Assembly: GCA_025458585.1 (NCBI GenBank)
Contig: JALOSD010000039.1
Coordinates: 1-14,479 of the forward strand
From: Burkholderiaceae bacterium
Lineage (GTDB): Bacteria > Pseudomonadota > Gammaproteobacteria > Burkholderiales > Burkholderiaceae_C
DNA: 14,479 bases
Direction: 5' to 3'
The position numbers and the translations under genes are program-made. Positions 6,437 through 14,479 of the stretch are shown here, in pieces. Under the pieces are notes generated by a model that saw only the letters and a list, made by a program, of their open reading frames with translations, did not search any database and was not told the origin of the DNA. The stretch's first letter is position 1. Every line of letters begins with the position of its first letter.

Positions 6437-8148
6437 TACGACGCGCCGCCCGCGACCGCGGGGCCCTTCGCCGCCAGCAGCCGCCCGAGCCAGGTCCGCG
6501 GCGGCTCGCGGCCCGTGCGCAGGTAGTCGATCGCGCCGTCATCGCCGAGCGCGTGCCGCTGCAGGCCCTCGACCCCGGCCTCCCCGGCGAACAGGATGCG
6601 GTCGCCCGGGCGCAGCACGGTGTGCTCGTCGGGCAGCAGCACGTCGCGGCCGCCGGACAGCAGCAGCAGCGGCACCGCCTTCAGCGAGCGGCGGCGATCG
6701 TCGGGGTCCATCAGCAGGTGCGCCAGCGTGAGCGGCGGCTCGGGCCGCTCGACGAAGGCCCGCCGCGCGCCGAGCAGCACCTGGTCGCAGTCGAGAGCCC
6801 AGGTGTGCGGCACCGCGTCGCCGACGGTGTCGCGGATGCGCCCGGCCACGCCCACCGCCCACACGGCGTTCTGCCTGCGCGCGCGCATCAGGAAGCGGTT
6901 GAGCAGCGGCGTGGTCAGCAGCTGCACGACTTCGTGCGTCATCACGACGGCCTGCACGAACTCGACGTCGGCGCGTGCGGCCTCGATCAGCGCCCGGTTG
7001 CCGACCTGGTTCTGGCGGATGACGACGAACAGCCTGCGCCGCAGGCGCCGCGCGTTGTTGACGATGGCCAGGTTGTTGGCGTCGCTGTCGGTGCCGGCGA
7101 TGAGGCCGACGGCCTGCTCGATGCCCGCCTGTCGCAGCACCTGCTCGGCCAGCGCCGAGCCGAGAATGCCCTCCTCGCCGCACTGCGCGGGGTCGACGTC
7201 GATCGCCTTGAAGGGCAGCCCGGCCTGCTCGAGCGCCGACGCCGCGCAGTGGCCGAAGCGGCCGTAGCCGGCGACCACCCAGTGCCCGCGCGGCGCCTCG
7301 ATGCGCCGCGGCGGCTTCGTGCCCGGCACGCCGCTCAGCCAGTCCTCCAGCCGCAGCACGTCGGGCTGCGCGAGCGCCATGCCGAAATTGACGGCGAAGG
7401 TCTCGAACGGGTTGACGACCAGCACGCCGCCCACGCTTTCCAGCGTCTCGCGCGCGCCGGGGGACTTGACCCGCGCCAACACCGGCAGGTTGTCCGCCAG
7501 CACGCGCGCGCCGATCGCGATCGACTGGTTCACTTCGTCGCCGCTGGTCAGCGCGACCAACCCGGCGCAGCTGCGCATGCGCACGCCGGCGGCCTCCAGC
7601 ACGTCGGGCGCACGGGCGTCGGCGATGAGCAGCGCCGACGGCTGCTGCGTGTCGAGCACCAGGTGCGCGCGCGCGCGATCGGGGTCGGACTCGACCACCA
7701 CGGTGGCGAAGCCGATTTCGTCGAGCGCCGAGACCAGCCGGCGGCCGCTCTGCCCGTAGCCGCAGACGACGAAGAACGGGTCCGTCATCCGCCGCACGCG
7801 GGCCTCGAAGCGGTAGCGGCCGAGCGCGACCCGAAAGGCCGGATGCCGCGCCAGCGCGAAGATCGCGCCCAGCGTGTAGGCCCAGCCGATCACGGTGAGG
7901 TAGATGCTGACCGTCATCCACAGCCGCTGCGCGTACGAGAACGGATGCGGCACCTCGCCGAAGCCGATCGTCGTGGCGGTGTAGCTCATGATGTAGAACG
8001 CGTCGAAGACGCTGAGCCGCCACGGGTTGCCGTCGGGGTCGGTGCCTGGCATCAGCACGAGGCCGAAGATGGCGATCGCGTAGACGCTGATCAGCGTGAT
8101 GATCGGCGCGCGCAGCCGGCGCAGGATCAGCACCAGGACGTCGGTCAT
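6436..8148 (-). CDS. Potassium channel with two RCK/TrkA-N domains
   Basis: This 570-residue protein is a two-helix inner-membrane potassium channel with a cytoplasmic regulatory tail. Helix 1 lies at about 15-33, and the pore loop with selectivity filter TTIGFGE at 59-65 follows. Helix 2 is at about 77-99. Two nucleotide-binding RCK modules follow. The first has CGYGQSG (129-135) and acidic Glu153 at the end of the second strand. The second has AGYGRFG (293-299), Asp317 or Asp319, and GTDSDANN (352-359). The last about 100 residues, including LRPGDRILFAGE, resemble a TrkA-C-like tail. Typical filters read TVGYGD; TIGFGE is a variant known in bacterial channels. The start is ATG 8148 with GGGAG six bases upstream. 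The gene follows the small membrane protein by 40 bases and is probably co-transcribed with it. Confidence 0.9.
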   Translation of the reverse strand: MTDVLVLILRRLRAPIITLISVYAIAIFGLVLMPGTDPDGNPWRLSVFDAFYIMSYTATTIGFGEVPHPFSYAQRLWMTVSIYLTVIGWAYTLGAIFALARHPAFRVALGRYRFEARVRRMTDPFFVVCGYGQSGRRLVSALDEIGFATVVVESDPDRARAHLVLDTQQPSALLIADARAPDVLEAAGVRMRSCAGLVALTSGDEVNQSIAIGARVLADNLPVLARVKSPGARETLESVGGVLVVNPFETFAVNFGMALAQPDVLRLEDWLSGVPGTKPPRRIEAPRGHWVVAGYGRFGHCAASALEQAGLPFKAIDVDPAQCGEEGILGSALAEQVLRQAGIEQAVGLIAGTDSDANNLAIVNNARRLRRRLFVVIRQNQVGNRALIEAARADVEFVQAVVMTHEVVQLLTTPLLNRFLMRARRQNAVWAVGVAGRIRDTVGDAVPHTWALDCDQVLLGARRAFVERPEPPLTLAHLLMDPDDRRRSLKAVPLLLLSGGRDVLLPDEHTVLRPGDRILFAGEAGVEGLQRHALGDDGAIDYLRTGREPPRTWLGRLLAAKGPAVAGGAS

Positions 8149-8188
8149 CGCGCGCTCCCGTCGCTGCCGCGCCGGCCGTCGTGCCCGA

Positions 8189-8572
8189 TCAGCGGGTGCG
8201 CCGCAGCGTCTCGCCGATCATCAGCGCCACCGAGACGAAGTTGGCCGCCAGCGCCCCGCCCGACAGCGAGACCACGGTGGCCATCACCTCGCCCTCCGAG
8301 GGCAGCTGGTTCACCTGCGTCGCCCAAAGCCACACGACCGACGCGCCCACCAGCTGGATCACCGCGACGATGCTCGTGGCCAGGTGGATTGCGCCGATGT
8401 GCGTGCGGTCGCCGAACTTCAGCGTCATCGCGACCAGGTTGACGACGACGGTGGCCGCCAGTTCGAGCTCGTGGTGGTGCTTCGGGTTGTCGATCTCGCC
8501 GAGGAAGAAGCCGAAGTTCAGCGTGAAGGCGAGGATGACGAACGCGCCGAAGATGACTTTCTCGAGGTTCAT
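8189..8572 (-). CDS. Small four-helix membrane protein, probably DUF6394 family
   Basis: This 127-residue integral membrane protein has helices at about 6-26, 36-53, 60-83 and 97-119. Its loops carry EIDNPKHHHELE (about 26-37) and LKFGDRTHIGA (51-61). I recall these patterns from proteins labelled DUF6394 that sit beside TrkA-type channels in proteobacteria; the family number is from memory and only moderately certain. I chose ATG 8572 because GGAG lies 8 bases upstream and the hydrophobic N terminus starts there. The open frame continues upstream to about 8713 but is arginine-rich and unlike a membrane protein. Lying just upstream of the channel gene on the same strand, it may be an accessory membrane subunit of the channel. 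This is inference from position only. Confidence 0.85.
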   Translation of the reverse strand: MNLEKVIFGAFVILAFTLNFGFFLGEIDNPKHHHELELAATVVVNLVAMTLKFGDRTHIGAIHLATSIVAVIQLVGASVVWLWATQVNQLPSEGEVMATVVSLSGGALAANFVSVALMIGETLRRTR

Positions 8573-8766
8573 GCAGGCTCTCCGCTGCGCGACGGCCGCG
8601 TCGGCGCGGCGGCGATGGTAAGCGAAGGCCGCAGCGCGGAGGCTGGCGGTCGCCAGGCCCGGCGCGGCGCTGCTTCGGTGTCCAGGCGGGCGTGCATGCT
8701 CACGACCACACAACTCCCTTGAACCGGAAAAAGAAACCAGTCAATACTTCGCCGGTCCTACCTCGA

Positions 8767-8807
8767 GGAATTTGAGTGGCCACAGATGGGGGAATTTGAA
8801 GTGGCCA
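8767..8807. mobile_element. Possible remnant end of an IS21-family insertion sequence
   Basis: Two direct copies of GGAATTTGA(A)GTGGCCA stand at 8767-8782 and 8791-8807, separated by eight bases of G-rich spacer. Paired AATTTGAAGTGGCCA blocks like these are, from memory, typical of the multiple transposase-binding repeats at the ends of IS21-type elements in proteobacteria. No istA or istB gene is nearby, so at most a solo end remains. The identification is by pattern memory; the repeat itself is seen directly. Confidence 0.4.
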
Positions 8808-8846
8808 TCGGGGATGCTTCGCCAACACCCTCACGAATGTGCACGC

Positions 8847-8875
8847 TTGACTCGGGGTCGCCGTGGCTGGCTAAG
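8847..8875 (+). promoter_or_regulatory. Weak sigma-70-like promoter candidate for the carboxylase
   Basis: TTGACT at 8847-8852 matches five of six -35 bases. It is followed after exactly 17 bases by GCTAAG (8870-8875), which matches only three of six -10 bases. This would leave a leader of about 150 bases before the carboxylase start. It lies just downstream of the IS-like repeats, so a promoter brought in by the element is conceivable but unproven. Confidence 0.2.
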
Positions 8876-9033
8876 CCCTCAGCGTACGACTGTTTCATTC
8901 ACAACATCTCGCCGGTTTCGACTGGCCCACGGAGACGTTCCATGAGGCATGTTCAGCATCGCGAACGACCGCGGGCACATAGAGGCGACCACGGACCGAC
9001 CCGGTCTACGCGCCGGCAGCCGATGGGTGCGGT

Positions 9034-12000
9034 ATGCTGACTCGTCCATTCTCGTGCGTCGCTGTGGCCAACCGCGGCGAGGCTGCAGTGCGCTTCATGC
9101 GAGCCGCGCGCAGCTGGTCGCGCGAGCACGGTGTCGCGCTCTCGGTGATCGCCCTGTACACCCATGCCGACGCCGAGGCGCCTTTCGTGCGCATGGCCTC
9201 GGCGTCGGTCTGCCTCGGCGACCCGATGGTTCGCGGCGAGGACGGCAAGCAACGCAGTGCCTACCTGGATGTCGAGCGGATCGTGACACTGGCGCGTCAG
9301 GCGGGTGCCGACGCGCTGTGGCCGGGCTGGGGCTTCGCGTCCGAGCGGCCCGAGCTGCAGGAGGCCTGCGAGGCACACGGCCTGGTCTTCCTGGGCCCAC
9401 CGGCCAGCGCCATGCGCGCCCTGGGCGACAAGATCGCGGCCAAGCGGTTGGCCGAGAAGGCGGGCGTGCCAGTCAGCCCCTGGTCGCGCGAATCGGTCGA
9501 TGAGGCGGGCGCAGCAGCCTGCGCGGCGCGGATCGGCTACCCGGTGCTTCTCAAGGCCACGGCCGGCGGCGGCGGGCGCGGCATCCGGCGCGTGGACCAT
9601 CCGGACGAACTGGTCGGCGCCTACCGTTCCGCCGCAGCCGAGGCCGGCGCGGCCTTTGGCGACCCCTCGATCTTCGTCGAGGCCTTTGTCGCCGATGCCC
9701 GCCACGTCGAGGTGCAGGTGCTCGCCGACAGCCACGGCGGCGTCTGGGCGCTCGGCACGCGCGACTGCTCAATGCAGCGCAGGCAGCAGAAGGTGCTGGA
9801 AGAGGCGCCCGCTCCCGGACTGTCCGCCGACGTCGAGCAGGCCCTGTGCGAAGCCGGCAAGAACCTCGCACGCGCCTCGGGCTACGTCAGCGCCGGCACG
9901 GCCGAGTTCCTGCTGCTGCCTGACCTGAAGACCTTCTACTTCCTGGAGATGAACACCCGGCTCCAGGTCGAGCACACGGTGACGGAGGAGATCTTCGGGC
10001 TCGACCTGGTTGGCCTGCAGATCGATGTCGGCCGCGGGGAAAGGTTGCCGGCCGAGCACCCGCCGGCGCCGCGCGGTGCCGCCATCGAGGCACGGCTCAA
10101 TGCAGAAGATCCCGACCAGGGTTTCGCGCCGCGTGCGGGCCGGCTGCTCCACTTCGAGGCGCCGCTGGGGCCCGGCGTGCGCGTCGATTCCGGCTACGTG
10201 CAGGACAACGTGGTCCCGACCGTCTTCGACTCGATGCTGGCCAAGGTGATCGTCTTCGGCGCGACGCGCCACGCGGCGCTGGCGCGCCTGGAGACGGCGC
10301 TGCGCGACACCGTCATCGTGCTCGACTCCGGGCTCACCAACCGCTCGCTGCTGCTCGAGCTGGTTGCCGACACGGTGTTTCGCGACGGGCCGGTCACGAC
10401 GCGCTGGCTCGACAAGCATGTCGCCAGCCGCCCGGGCAGCGAATCGCGCAGCCACCTCGAGGCGGCGCTGGCGGCCGCCGCGCTGGGTGACTACCTGCAG
10501 CTGCGGCGCGGGCACGTTGCGAACTTCATCGAGGAAGCACAGCGCGTCGTCCCGCACACGGTTCCGGAACCCGGGCCGGTCAAGATCCGCTTCGTGCTCG
10601 GCACCCACCCGCTGGAAGTCGAGGTGGGATCGGTGGGGCCGCAGGAGCTGCGCATGCGCTGCGGCGAATGGCAGGCGGTGGTGCGGGCGCAAACCACCGG
10701 CAAGGGCACGCTGCTGCTGGACTACGGCGGCAGGCGTTATGCCGTGCAGCGCGCCGCGACGTCCTCGGAGGTGTATGTCGAGGTCGAGGGTGTCGCCCAC
10801 CGCTTCCGCCGGGTGTCGGATGGGCGCGTGCGCGCCGAATTGCCGGCATCGGTCGCGCAGATTCATGTCCAGCCAAACGACCGGGTGAGCGCCGGCATGC
10901 GCATCCTGACGCTCGAGGCGATGAAGATGGAAACCATCATCGACTCGCCCACGACCGGGACGGTACGGGCCGTGCATGTCAGGCCGTCGAGCCAGGTCGC
11001 CGCCGGCGAGGTGATGATCGAGATCGACGAGGGTGACGAGAGCCAGGCTAGCGTCGGCGCAGGCCTCAGGCTCGCCGCCCGGCGCGAGACCGGGCTGGAT
11101 GCGCTGCGCCTGGTGGAGGCGCGGCTGCTGGGGTTCGACGTCACCGCGGAAGAACTGGGCGCGGCACTGGCGGGTCTGGAAGCCGACCCATTGCCGCCGC
11201 GCGGTCGCCTGCTGAAGATGCTCCGTGCAGCTGTGGTGCAGGAGCAGCTGTTCAAGAGCGGCCCCTTCGACGATGCCGCGAACGAAGCGAACGAGTCGAG
11301 CATGGACCAGCTCGCCTGGTTCGCGCACCATCGTCGCTTCGACGACAAGAAGCTCTCCGAACGCTACAGGCGGCGGCTCGTGCGTTTCCTCGCGTTGCAT
11401 GGCATCGACGAGTTCGTCGAAGGTGACCCGATGGTCGCGCACGCGCTGCTGCGCCTGTTCCAGGCGCGGCGATCGCAGGAGGACGCGAGCGCACTGGCCC
11501 TCGCTGTCTTGCGCGCGCTGGCTCGTTCGCAAGCGGCGGAGTCCGAAGCGGCGCCATCGGCACTGGAGCAGCGCGTGGTGTTCGAAAAGCTCGCCAGCGA
11601 AGCGGTGCAGCGCGGCGATCTCCAGGTCGCCACGGCGGCCTGGAACCTGATCCATTACTGGCAGGATCTGCCCGAGTGGCAGGCACACATGGCCAGGGCC
11701 GCCATCGAGGCTGACCTGTGCTGGGACGACCTGGCTGCCGCGCAGTCGCCCGAAAGGCGCGCCGCCGCCGAAGCGGCCTTGCAGGCCTTGCCGCTGGGTG
11801 CACTCGTCGGAGCATTGGCGGGGCCAGCCGGCCGCCGCGAGCCGGCCCTCGTTCTGCGGCAGTTGCTGGCCCGGATCTACGAAGTCCACGCAGGTGGCGT
11901 GATCGAAGACGCCGCGGCGCTGCAGGGACGCCATCCATGCCAGCGCCTGCAATCCGCCGCCGGCGTGCAGGTGGTCGGGGTGTTGCTGGACTCTCCCTGC

Positions 12001-14466
12001 GATCTGGCAGCGGTTCTGGCCTTGCTCCCGCCCGACGCCGAGGCCGATCTGCTGCTGGCCTACGTCCCTGCCGTCGACGCCTTCGACGTCGCCTCATGCA
12101 TCCAGCGTTCGCGCTGGACGGCGTTGTGGGTCGAGGGTGGCGAGATGCGCATCCGCAGTTGGGCGCCGGCTGGCGACGCGATGGCCGAGCAGACGCTGCT
12201 GCGCGATGTCCATCCGGCACGCGCGGTGGCACAGGAAGTTGCCCGGTTTGCCCAGTTCAGGCTCGAGCGGCTGCCCGCCCCGGCCGGCCTGCTGTTGCTG
12301 CGCGCCGTCGCCAAGGGTGAAGACCGGCTGATCGCGATGGCCGAGGTCGAGCGCTTCGATCCGGTGCTCGATGGCGACTTTGTCCGCGTTCCCGGTTTCG
12401 AGCGGGTCTTCCTCAACGCCGTCCAGGCCCTGCGTGAAGGCTCGCGCGCCGCCACGGGCAAGCCGCCAGCGTTCAACCGCATATCGCTCTTCGTGCGTCC
12501 GACGATCACGCTGGCGCGCGGCGCGCTCGACGCGCTGGCCCGCCGGCTCGGACCGGCGACCTTCGACCTGGCGTTGCACAAGGTGGCGATGCATGGCCGC
12601 TTCACGCTCGACGACTCGCAGCCGCCGCGCGAGCTGGCCGCCGAGTGGCGCGACGCGACGGCACTCGGGCCCAGGCTCGAAGTGGTGCTGCCGCGGCAGC
12701 GCCTGGTGCCCGTGATGTCGGCCTACGAGCAGCAGGTGTTGGCCGCGCGGCGGCGGCGCCTGTTCCACCCCTACGAGGTCGTGAGCTGGCTCACGTCCAG
12801 GGAAGACATCGGTCGGATCGAGCGCGGACAGTTCGACGAACTGGAACTCGACGCCCAGGGCATCGCGCTGGAATCGGTGCGGGGCCGTCCCGCCGCCAGC
12901 AACCCGACCGGCGTGGTGGTCGGGCTGATCACGAACTGGTCCGAGCGCTTTCCGGACGGCTTCAGCCGGGTGCTGCTGCTGGGCGACCCGAACAAGGACA
13001 TGGGCTCGCTCGGCGAAGGCGAGTGCCGGCGCATCATTGCCGCGATCGACCATGCCGAGAAACTGGGCGTTCCCGTGGAGTGGGTCGCGCTGTCCGGCGG
13101 GGCCCGCATCGCCTTCGACTCCGGGACCGAGAACCTCGACTGGACCGCGGCGGTGCTGCGTCGCATCGTCGAGTTCACCGAAGCCGGTGGCGTGATCAAC
13201 GTGCTGGTCGACGGACCCTGCGTCGGCGCGCAGTCGTACTGGAACTCCGAAGCCACGATGCTGATGCACTGCCGCGGCACGCTGGTCATGACACCGCGCG
13301 GCTACATGGTGCTGACGGGCAAGCGCGCACTCGAGGTTTCCGGATCGGTCGCGGCAGAGACCAACGAAGGCATCGGCGGACTCGAGATCATGGCCGGCAA
13401 CGGCCAGGCGCAGTACACCGCGCCGGACCTGAAGAGCGCCTACGAACTGCTGCTGCGCCACTACGAGTACACCTATGTCGCGCCGGGCGAGCGGCGGGCG
13501 CGCCGGCGGCCCAGCGCCGACCCGGTCGAACGCGATGTCACCGGCTGCGCGTACGCCGGCGCCGGCGGCTTCGCCACGGTCGGCGAGCTGTTCTCAGAGA
13601 ACGCCAACCCCGGGCGCAAGAAGCCCTTCGCGATCCGCGAGGTCATGACCGCCGTTCTCGACCAGGACGCCCCGCCGCTGGAGCGCTGGAAAGGGCTTGC
13701 CGGCGGTGAAACGACCGTCGTGATGCATGGGCAGCTCGGAGGCAATCCGGTCTGCCTGATCGGCATCGAATCGCAACCGCTGCCGCGGCGAGGGCCGCGT
13801 CCGGTCGACGGGCCGGCCAGCTGGATGAGCGGCACGCTGTTCCCGCATTCGTCGCGCAAGATGGCGCGTGCGATCCGCTCGGTCAGCGGCCTGTGCCCGG
13901 TCGTCGTGCTCGCCAACCTGTCGGGCTTCGACGGCTCGCCGGAATCGATGCGCGAGCGCCAGCTCGAATACGGCGCCGAGATCGGCAAGGCGGTGGTGGA
14001 GTTCGACGGGCCGATCCTGTTCTGCGTCGTCGCGCGCTACCACGGGGGTGCCTATGTCGTGTTCTCGCGCCGGCTGTCGAGCCGTCTCGATGCCGTGGCG
14101 CTCGAAGGCAGCTATGCGAGCGTGATCGGCGGCGGCGCCGCCGCCGCCGTCGTGTTCACGCGGCTGGTCCGCGAAAGGGCGCAGGCCGACCCGCGCGTAC
14201 GAGCGGCGCGCAAAGCGCTCGCCGACGCCAAGCTCGCCGATCGCCGCAACGTCGAAGAAGACTACGAGAGGGTGCTGGCTGACGTCGCGGCAAGAGTGCA
14301 GACCGAAGTGGCGCGCGAATTCGACGCTGTGCACAACGTGGCACGGGCCCTCGATGTGGGATCGCTCGATGCCCTCATGACCGCCAAGGAACTGCGTCCG
14401 TCGCTGTGCGCACGCCTGGAACGCGCGCTCGAGGAAGATCGGGTCCGTTCCACGTCGAAACGGTGA
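9034..14466 (+). CDS. Single-chain multidomain biotin-dependent acyl-CoA carboxylase (eukaryotic ACC-like layout)
   Basis: This 1810-residue enzyme should carboxylate an acyl-CoA such as acetyl- or propionyl-CoA using ATP and bicarbonate. Residues 1-460 are biotin carboxylase: VANRGEAAVR, Lys133, Lys174, glycine loop 178-183, His224, Lys253, Glu291, Glu305, Asn307, Arg309, Glu313 and Arg383 line up with the E. coli AccC site, but AccC His236 is Gln251. Residues 510-595 are beta-rich, like the BT linker. Residues 598-665 are the biotin carrier, with Lys631 in EAMKMET. About 680-1285 is a central region. The carboxyltransferase lobes are 1288-1505 (oxyanion loop LSGGARIAF, 1353-1361) and 1510-1715 (ARYHGGAYVVFS, 1667-1678), followed by a helical tail. 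The start is ATG 9034, eight residues before the conserved N-terminal strand; its ribosome-binding site is weak. No frameshift is seen. Similar bacterial proteins are annotated as fused acetyl/propionyl-CoA carboxylase. AGGGA after the stop may serve a next gene. Confidence 0.93.
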   Translation: MLTRPFSCVAVANRGEAAVRFMRAARSWSREHGVALSVIALYTHADAEAPFVRMASASVCLGDPMVRGEDGKQRSAYLDVERIVTLARQAGADALWPGWGFASERPELQEACEAHGLVFLGPPASAMRALGDKIAAKRLAEKAGVPVSPWSRESVDEAGAAACAARIGYPVLLKATAGGGGRGIRRVDHPDELVGAYRSAAAEAGAAFGDPSIFVEAFVADARHVEVQVLADSHGGVWALGTRDCSMQRRQQKVLEEAPAPGLSADVEQALCEAGKNLARASGYVSAGTAEFLLLPDLKTFYFLEMNTRLQVEHTVTEEIFGLDLVGLQIDVGRGERLPAEHPPAPRGAAIEARLNAEDPDQGFAPRAGRLLHFEAPLGPGVRVDSGYVQDNVVPTVFDSMLAKVIVFGATRHAALARLETALRDTVIVLDSGLTNRSLLLELVADTVFRDGPVTTRWLDKHVASRPGSESRSHLEAALAAAALGDYLQLRRGHVANFIEEAQRVVPHTVPEPGPVKIRFVLGTHPLEVEVGSVGPQELRMRCGEWQAVVRAQTTGKGTLLLDYGGRRYAVQRAATSSEVYVEVEGVAHRFRRVSDGRVRAELPASVAQIHVQPNDRVSAGMRILTLEAMKMETIIDSPTTGTVRAVHVRPSSQVAAGEVMIEIDEGDESQASVGAGLRLAARRETGLDALRLVEARLLGFDVTAEELGAALAGLEADPLPPRGRLLKMLRAAVVQEQLFKSGPFDDAANEANESSMDQLAWFAHHRRFDDKKLSERYRRRLVRFLALHGIDEFVEGDPMVAHALLRLFQARRSQEDASALALAVLRALARSQAAESEAAPSALEQRVVFEKLASEAVQRGDLQVATAAWNLIHYWQDLPEWQAHMARAAIEADLCWDDLAAAQSPERRAAAEAALQALPLGALVGALAGPAGRREPALVLRQLLARIYEVHAGGVIEDAAALQGRHPCQRLQSAAGVQVVGVLLDSPCDLAAVLALLPPDAEADLLLAYVPAVDAFDVASCIQRSRWTALWVEGGEMRIRSWAPAGDAMAEQTLLRDVHPARAVAQEVARFAQFRLERLPAPAGLLLLRAVAKGEDRLIAMAEVERFDPVLDGDFVRVPGFERVFLNAVQALREGSRAATGKPPAFNRISLFVRPTITLARGALDALARRLGPATFDLALHKVAMHGRFTLDDSQPPRELAAEWRDATALGPRLEVVLPRQRLVPVMSAYEQQVLAARRRRLFHPYEVVSWLTSREDIGRIERGQFDELELDAQGIALESVRGRPAASNPTGVVVGLITNWSERFPDGFSRVLLLGDPNKDMGSLGEGECRRIIAAIDHAEKLGVPVEWVALSGGARIAFDSGTENLDWTAAVLRRIVEFTEAGGVINVLVDGPCVGAQSYWNSEATMLMHCRGTLVMTPRGYMVLTGKRALEVSGSVAAETNEGIGGLEIMAGNGQAQYTAPDLKSAYELLLRHYEYTYVAPGERRARRRPSADPVERDVTGCAYAGAGGFATVGELFSENANPGRKKPFAIREVMTAVLDQDAPPLERWKGLAGGETTVVMHGQLGGNPVCLIGIESQPLPRRGPRPVDGPASWMSGTLFPHSSRKMARAIRSVSGLCPVVVLANLSGFDGSPESMRERQLEYGAEIGKAVVEFDGPILFCVVARYHGGAYVVFSRRLSSRLDAVALEGSYASVIGGGAAAAVVFTRLVRERAQADPRVRAARKALADAKLADRRNVEEDYERVLADVAARVQTEVAREFDAVHNVARALDVGSLDALMTAKELRPSLCARLERALEEDRVRSTSKR

Positions 14467-14479
14467 AATAGGGAACTCA

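Larger units (their letters stand above)
8573..9033. other. 461-base gap between divergent genes
   Basis: This gap separates the leftward channel unit from the rightward carboxylase, so it must hold promoters for both. I see no credible gene in it. The part next to the small membrane protein (8573-8700) has the same high GC as its neighbours, while 8700-8830 is noticeably richer in A and T. It contains a repeat pair resembling an insertion-sequence end and one weak promoter candidate, listed separately. Confidence 0.6.

Noticed and set aside
5254..8442. A plus-strand open frame of more than 1000 codons opposite ldcA, tadA and the channel gene
   Set aside because: It is low-complexity, rich in Arg, His, Gln and Ala, and lies antisense to three genes with complete catalytic motifs. 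Such frames are common in GC-rich DNA.
8573..8713. N-terminal extension of the small four-helix protein
   Set aside because: It is Arg/Ala-rich and unlike a membrane protein, and the ATG at 8572 has its own ribosome-binding site.
8739..8744. TTGACT on the minus strand as a -35 box for the channel unit
   Set aside because: At 16-18 base spacing no acceptable -10 box follows.
8786..9040. Short plus-strand frame beginning within the IS-like repeat
   Set aside because: It has no ribosome-binding site or recognisable motif, and its composition changes abruptly to Arg-rich; it is most likely non-coding.
9769..11952. A 727-codon minus-strand open frame inside the carboxylase gene
   Set aside because: It is rich in Arg, His, Gln and Asp and lies opposite the biotin carboxylase and carrier domains, which are fully conserved.

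Overview
The window is GC-rich DNA from what is probably a betaproteobacterium of the Burkholderiales (Rubrivivax/Leptothrix/Methylibium-like). I infer this from base composition, the frequent GTG and TTG starts and the look of the proteins; no rRNA or other marker is present to prove it. About 90% of the window is coding, with eleven genes. Ten lie on the minus strand to the left and one very large gene lies on the plus strand to the right.

Left block (1-6206, all minus strand, transcribed right to left): a small membrane-anchored protein, tadA (tRNA adenosine deaminase), a family S66 LD-carboxypeptidase, a lipoprotein-type peptide-binding protein of an ABC importer, a Phd/YefM-VapC toxin-antitoxin pair, and two importer permeases, the second cut off by the window edge. 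Neighbouring genes overlap by 4-7 bases at every junction except the 41-base gap in front of the antitoxin, so the block reads as one operon. The toxin-antitoxin pair sits inside the importer, between the binding-protein and permease genes, and the toxin stop codon overlaps the TTG start of the first permease. Pairing an LD-carboxypeptidase with a Yej/Opp-type importer suggests uptake and trimming of cell-wall peptides.

Middle (6207-8572): a hairpin-rich 229-base gap, then a two-gene minus-strand unit made of a small four-helix membrane protein (probably DUF6394) followed by a potassium channel with a TIGFGE filter and two RCK/TrkA-N domains. A perfect 11-base inverted repeat starts in the channel stop codon.

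Right block (8573-14479): a 461-base gap with no gene, holding two copies of a GGAATTTGA(A)GTGGCCA repeat that resembles the end of an IS21-family insertion sequence. Then comes a single 1810-residue biotin-dependent carboxylase on the plus strand. Its domain order (biotin carboxylase, biotin carrier, a roughly 600-residue central region, two-lobed carboxyltransferase) matches that of eukaryotic acetyl-CoA carboxylase rather than the usual split bacterial enzyme. This gene is the most notable item in the window.
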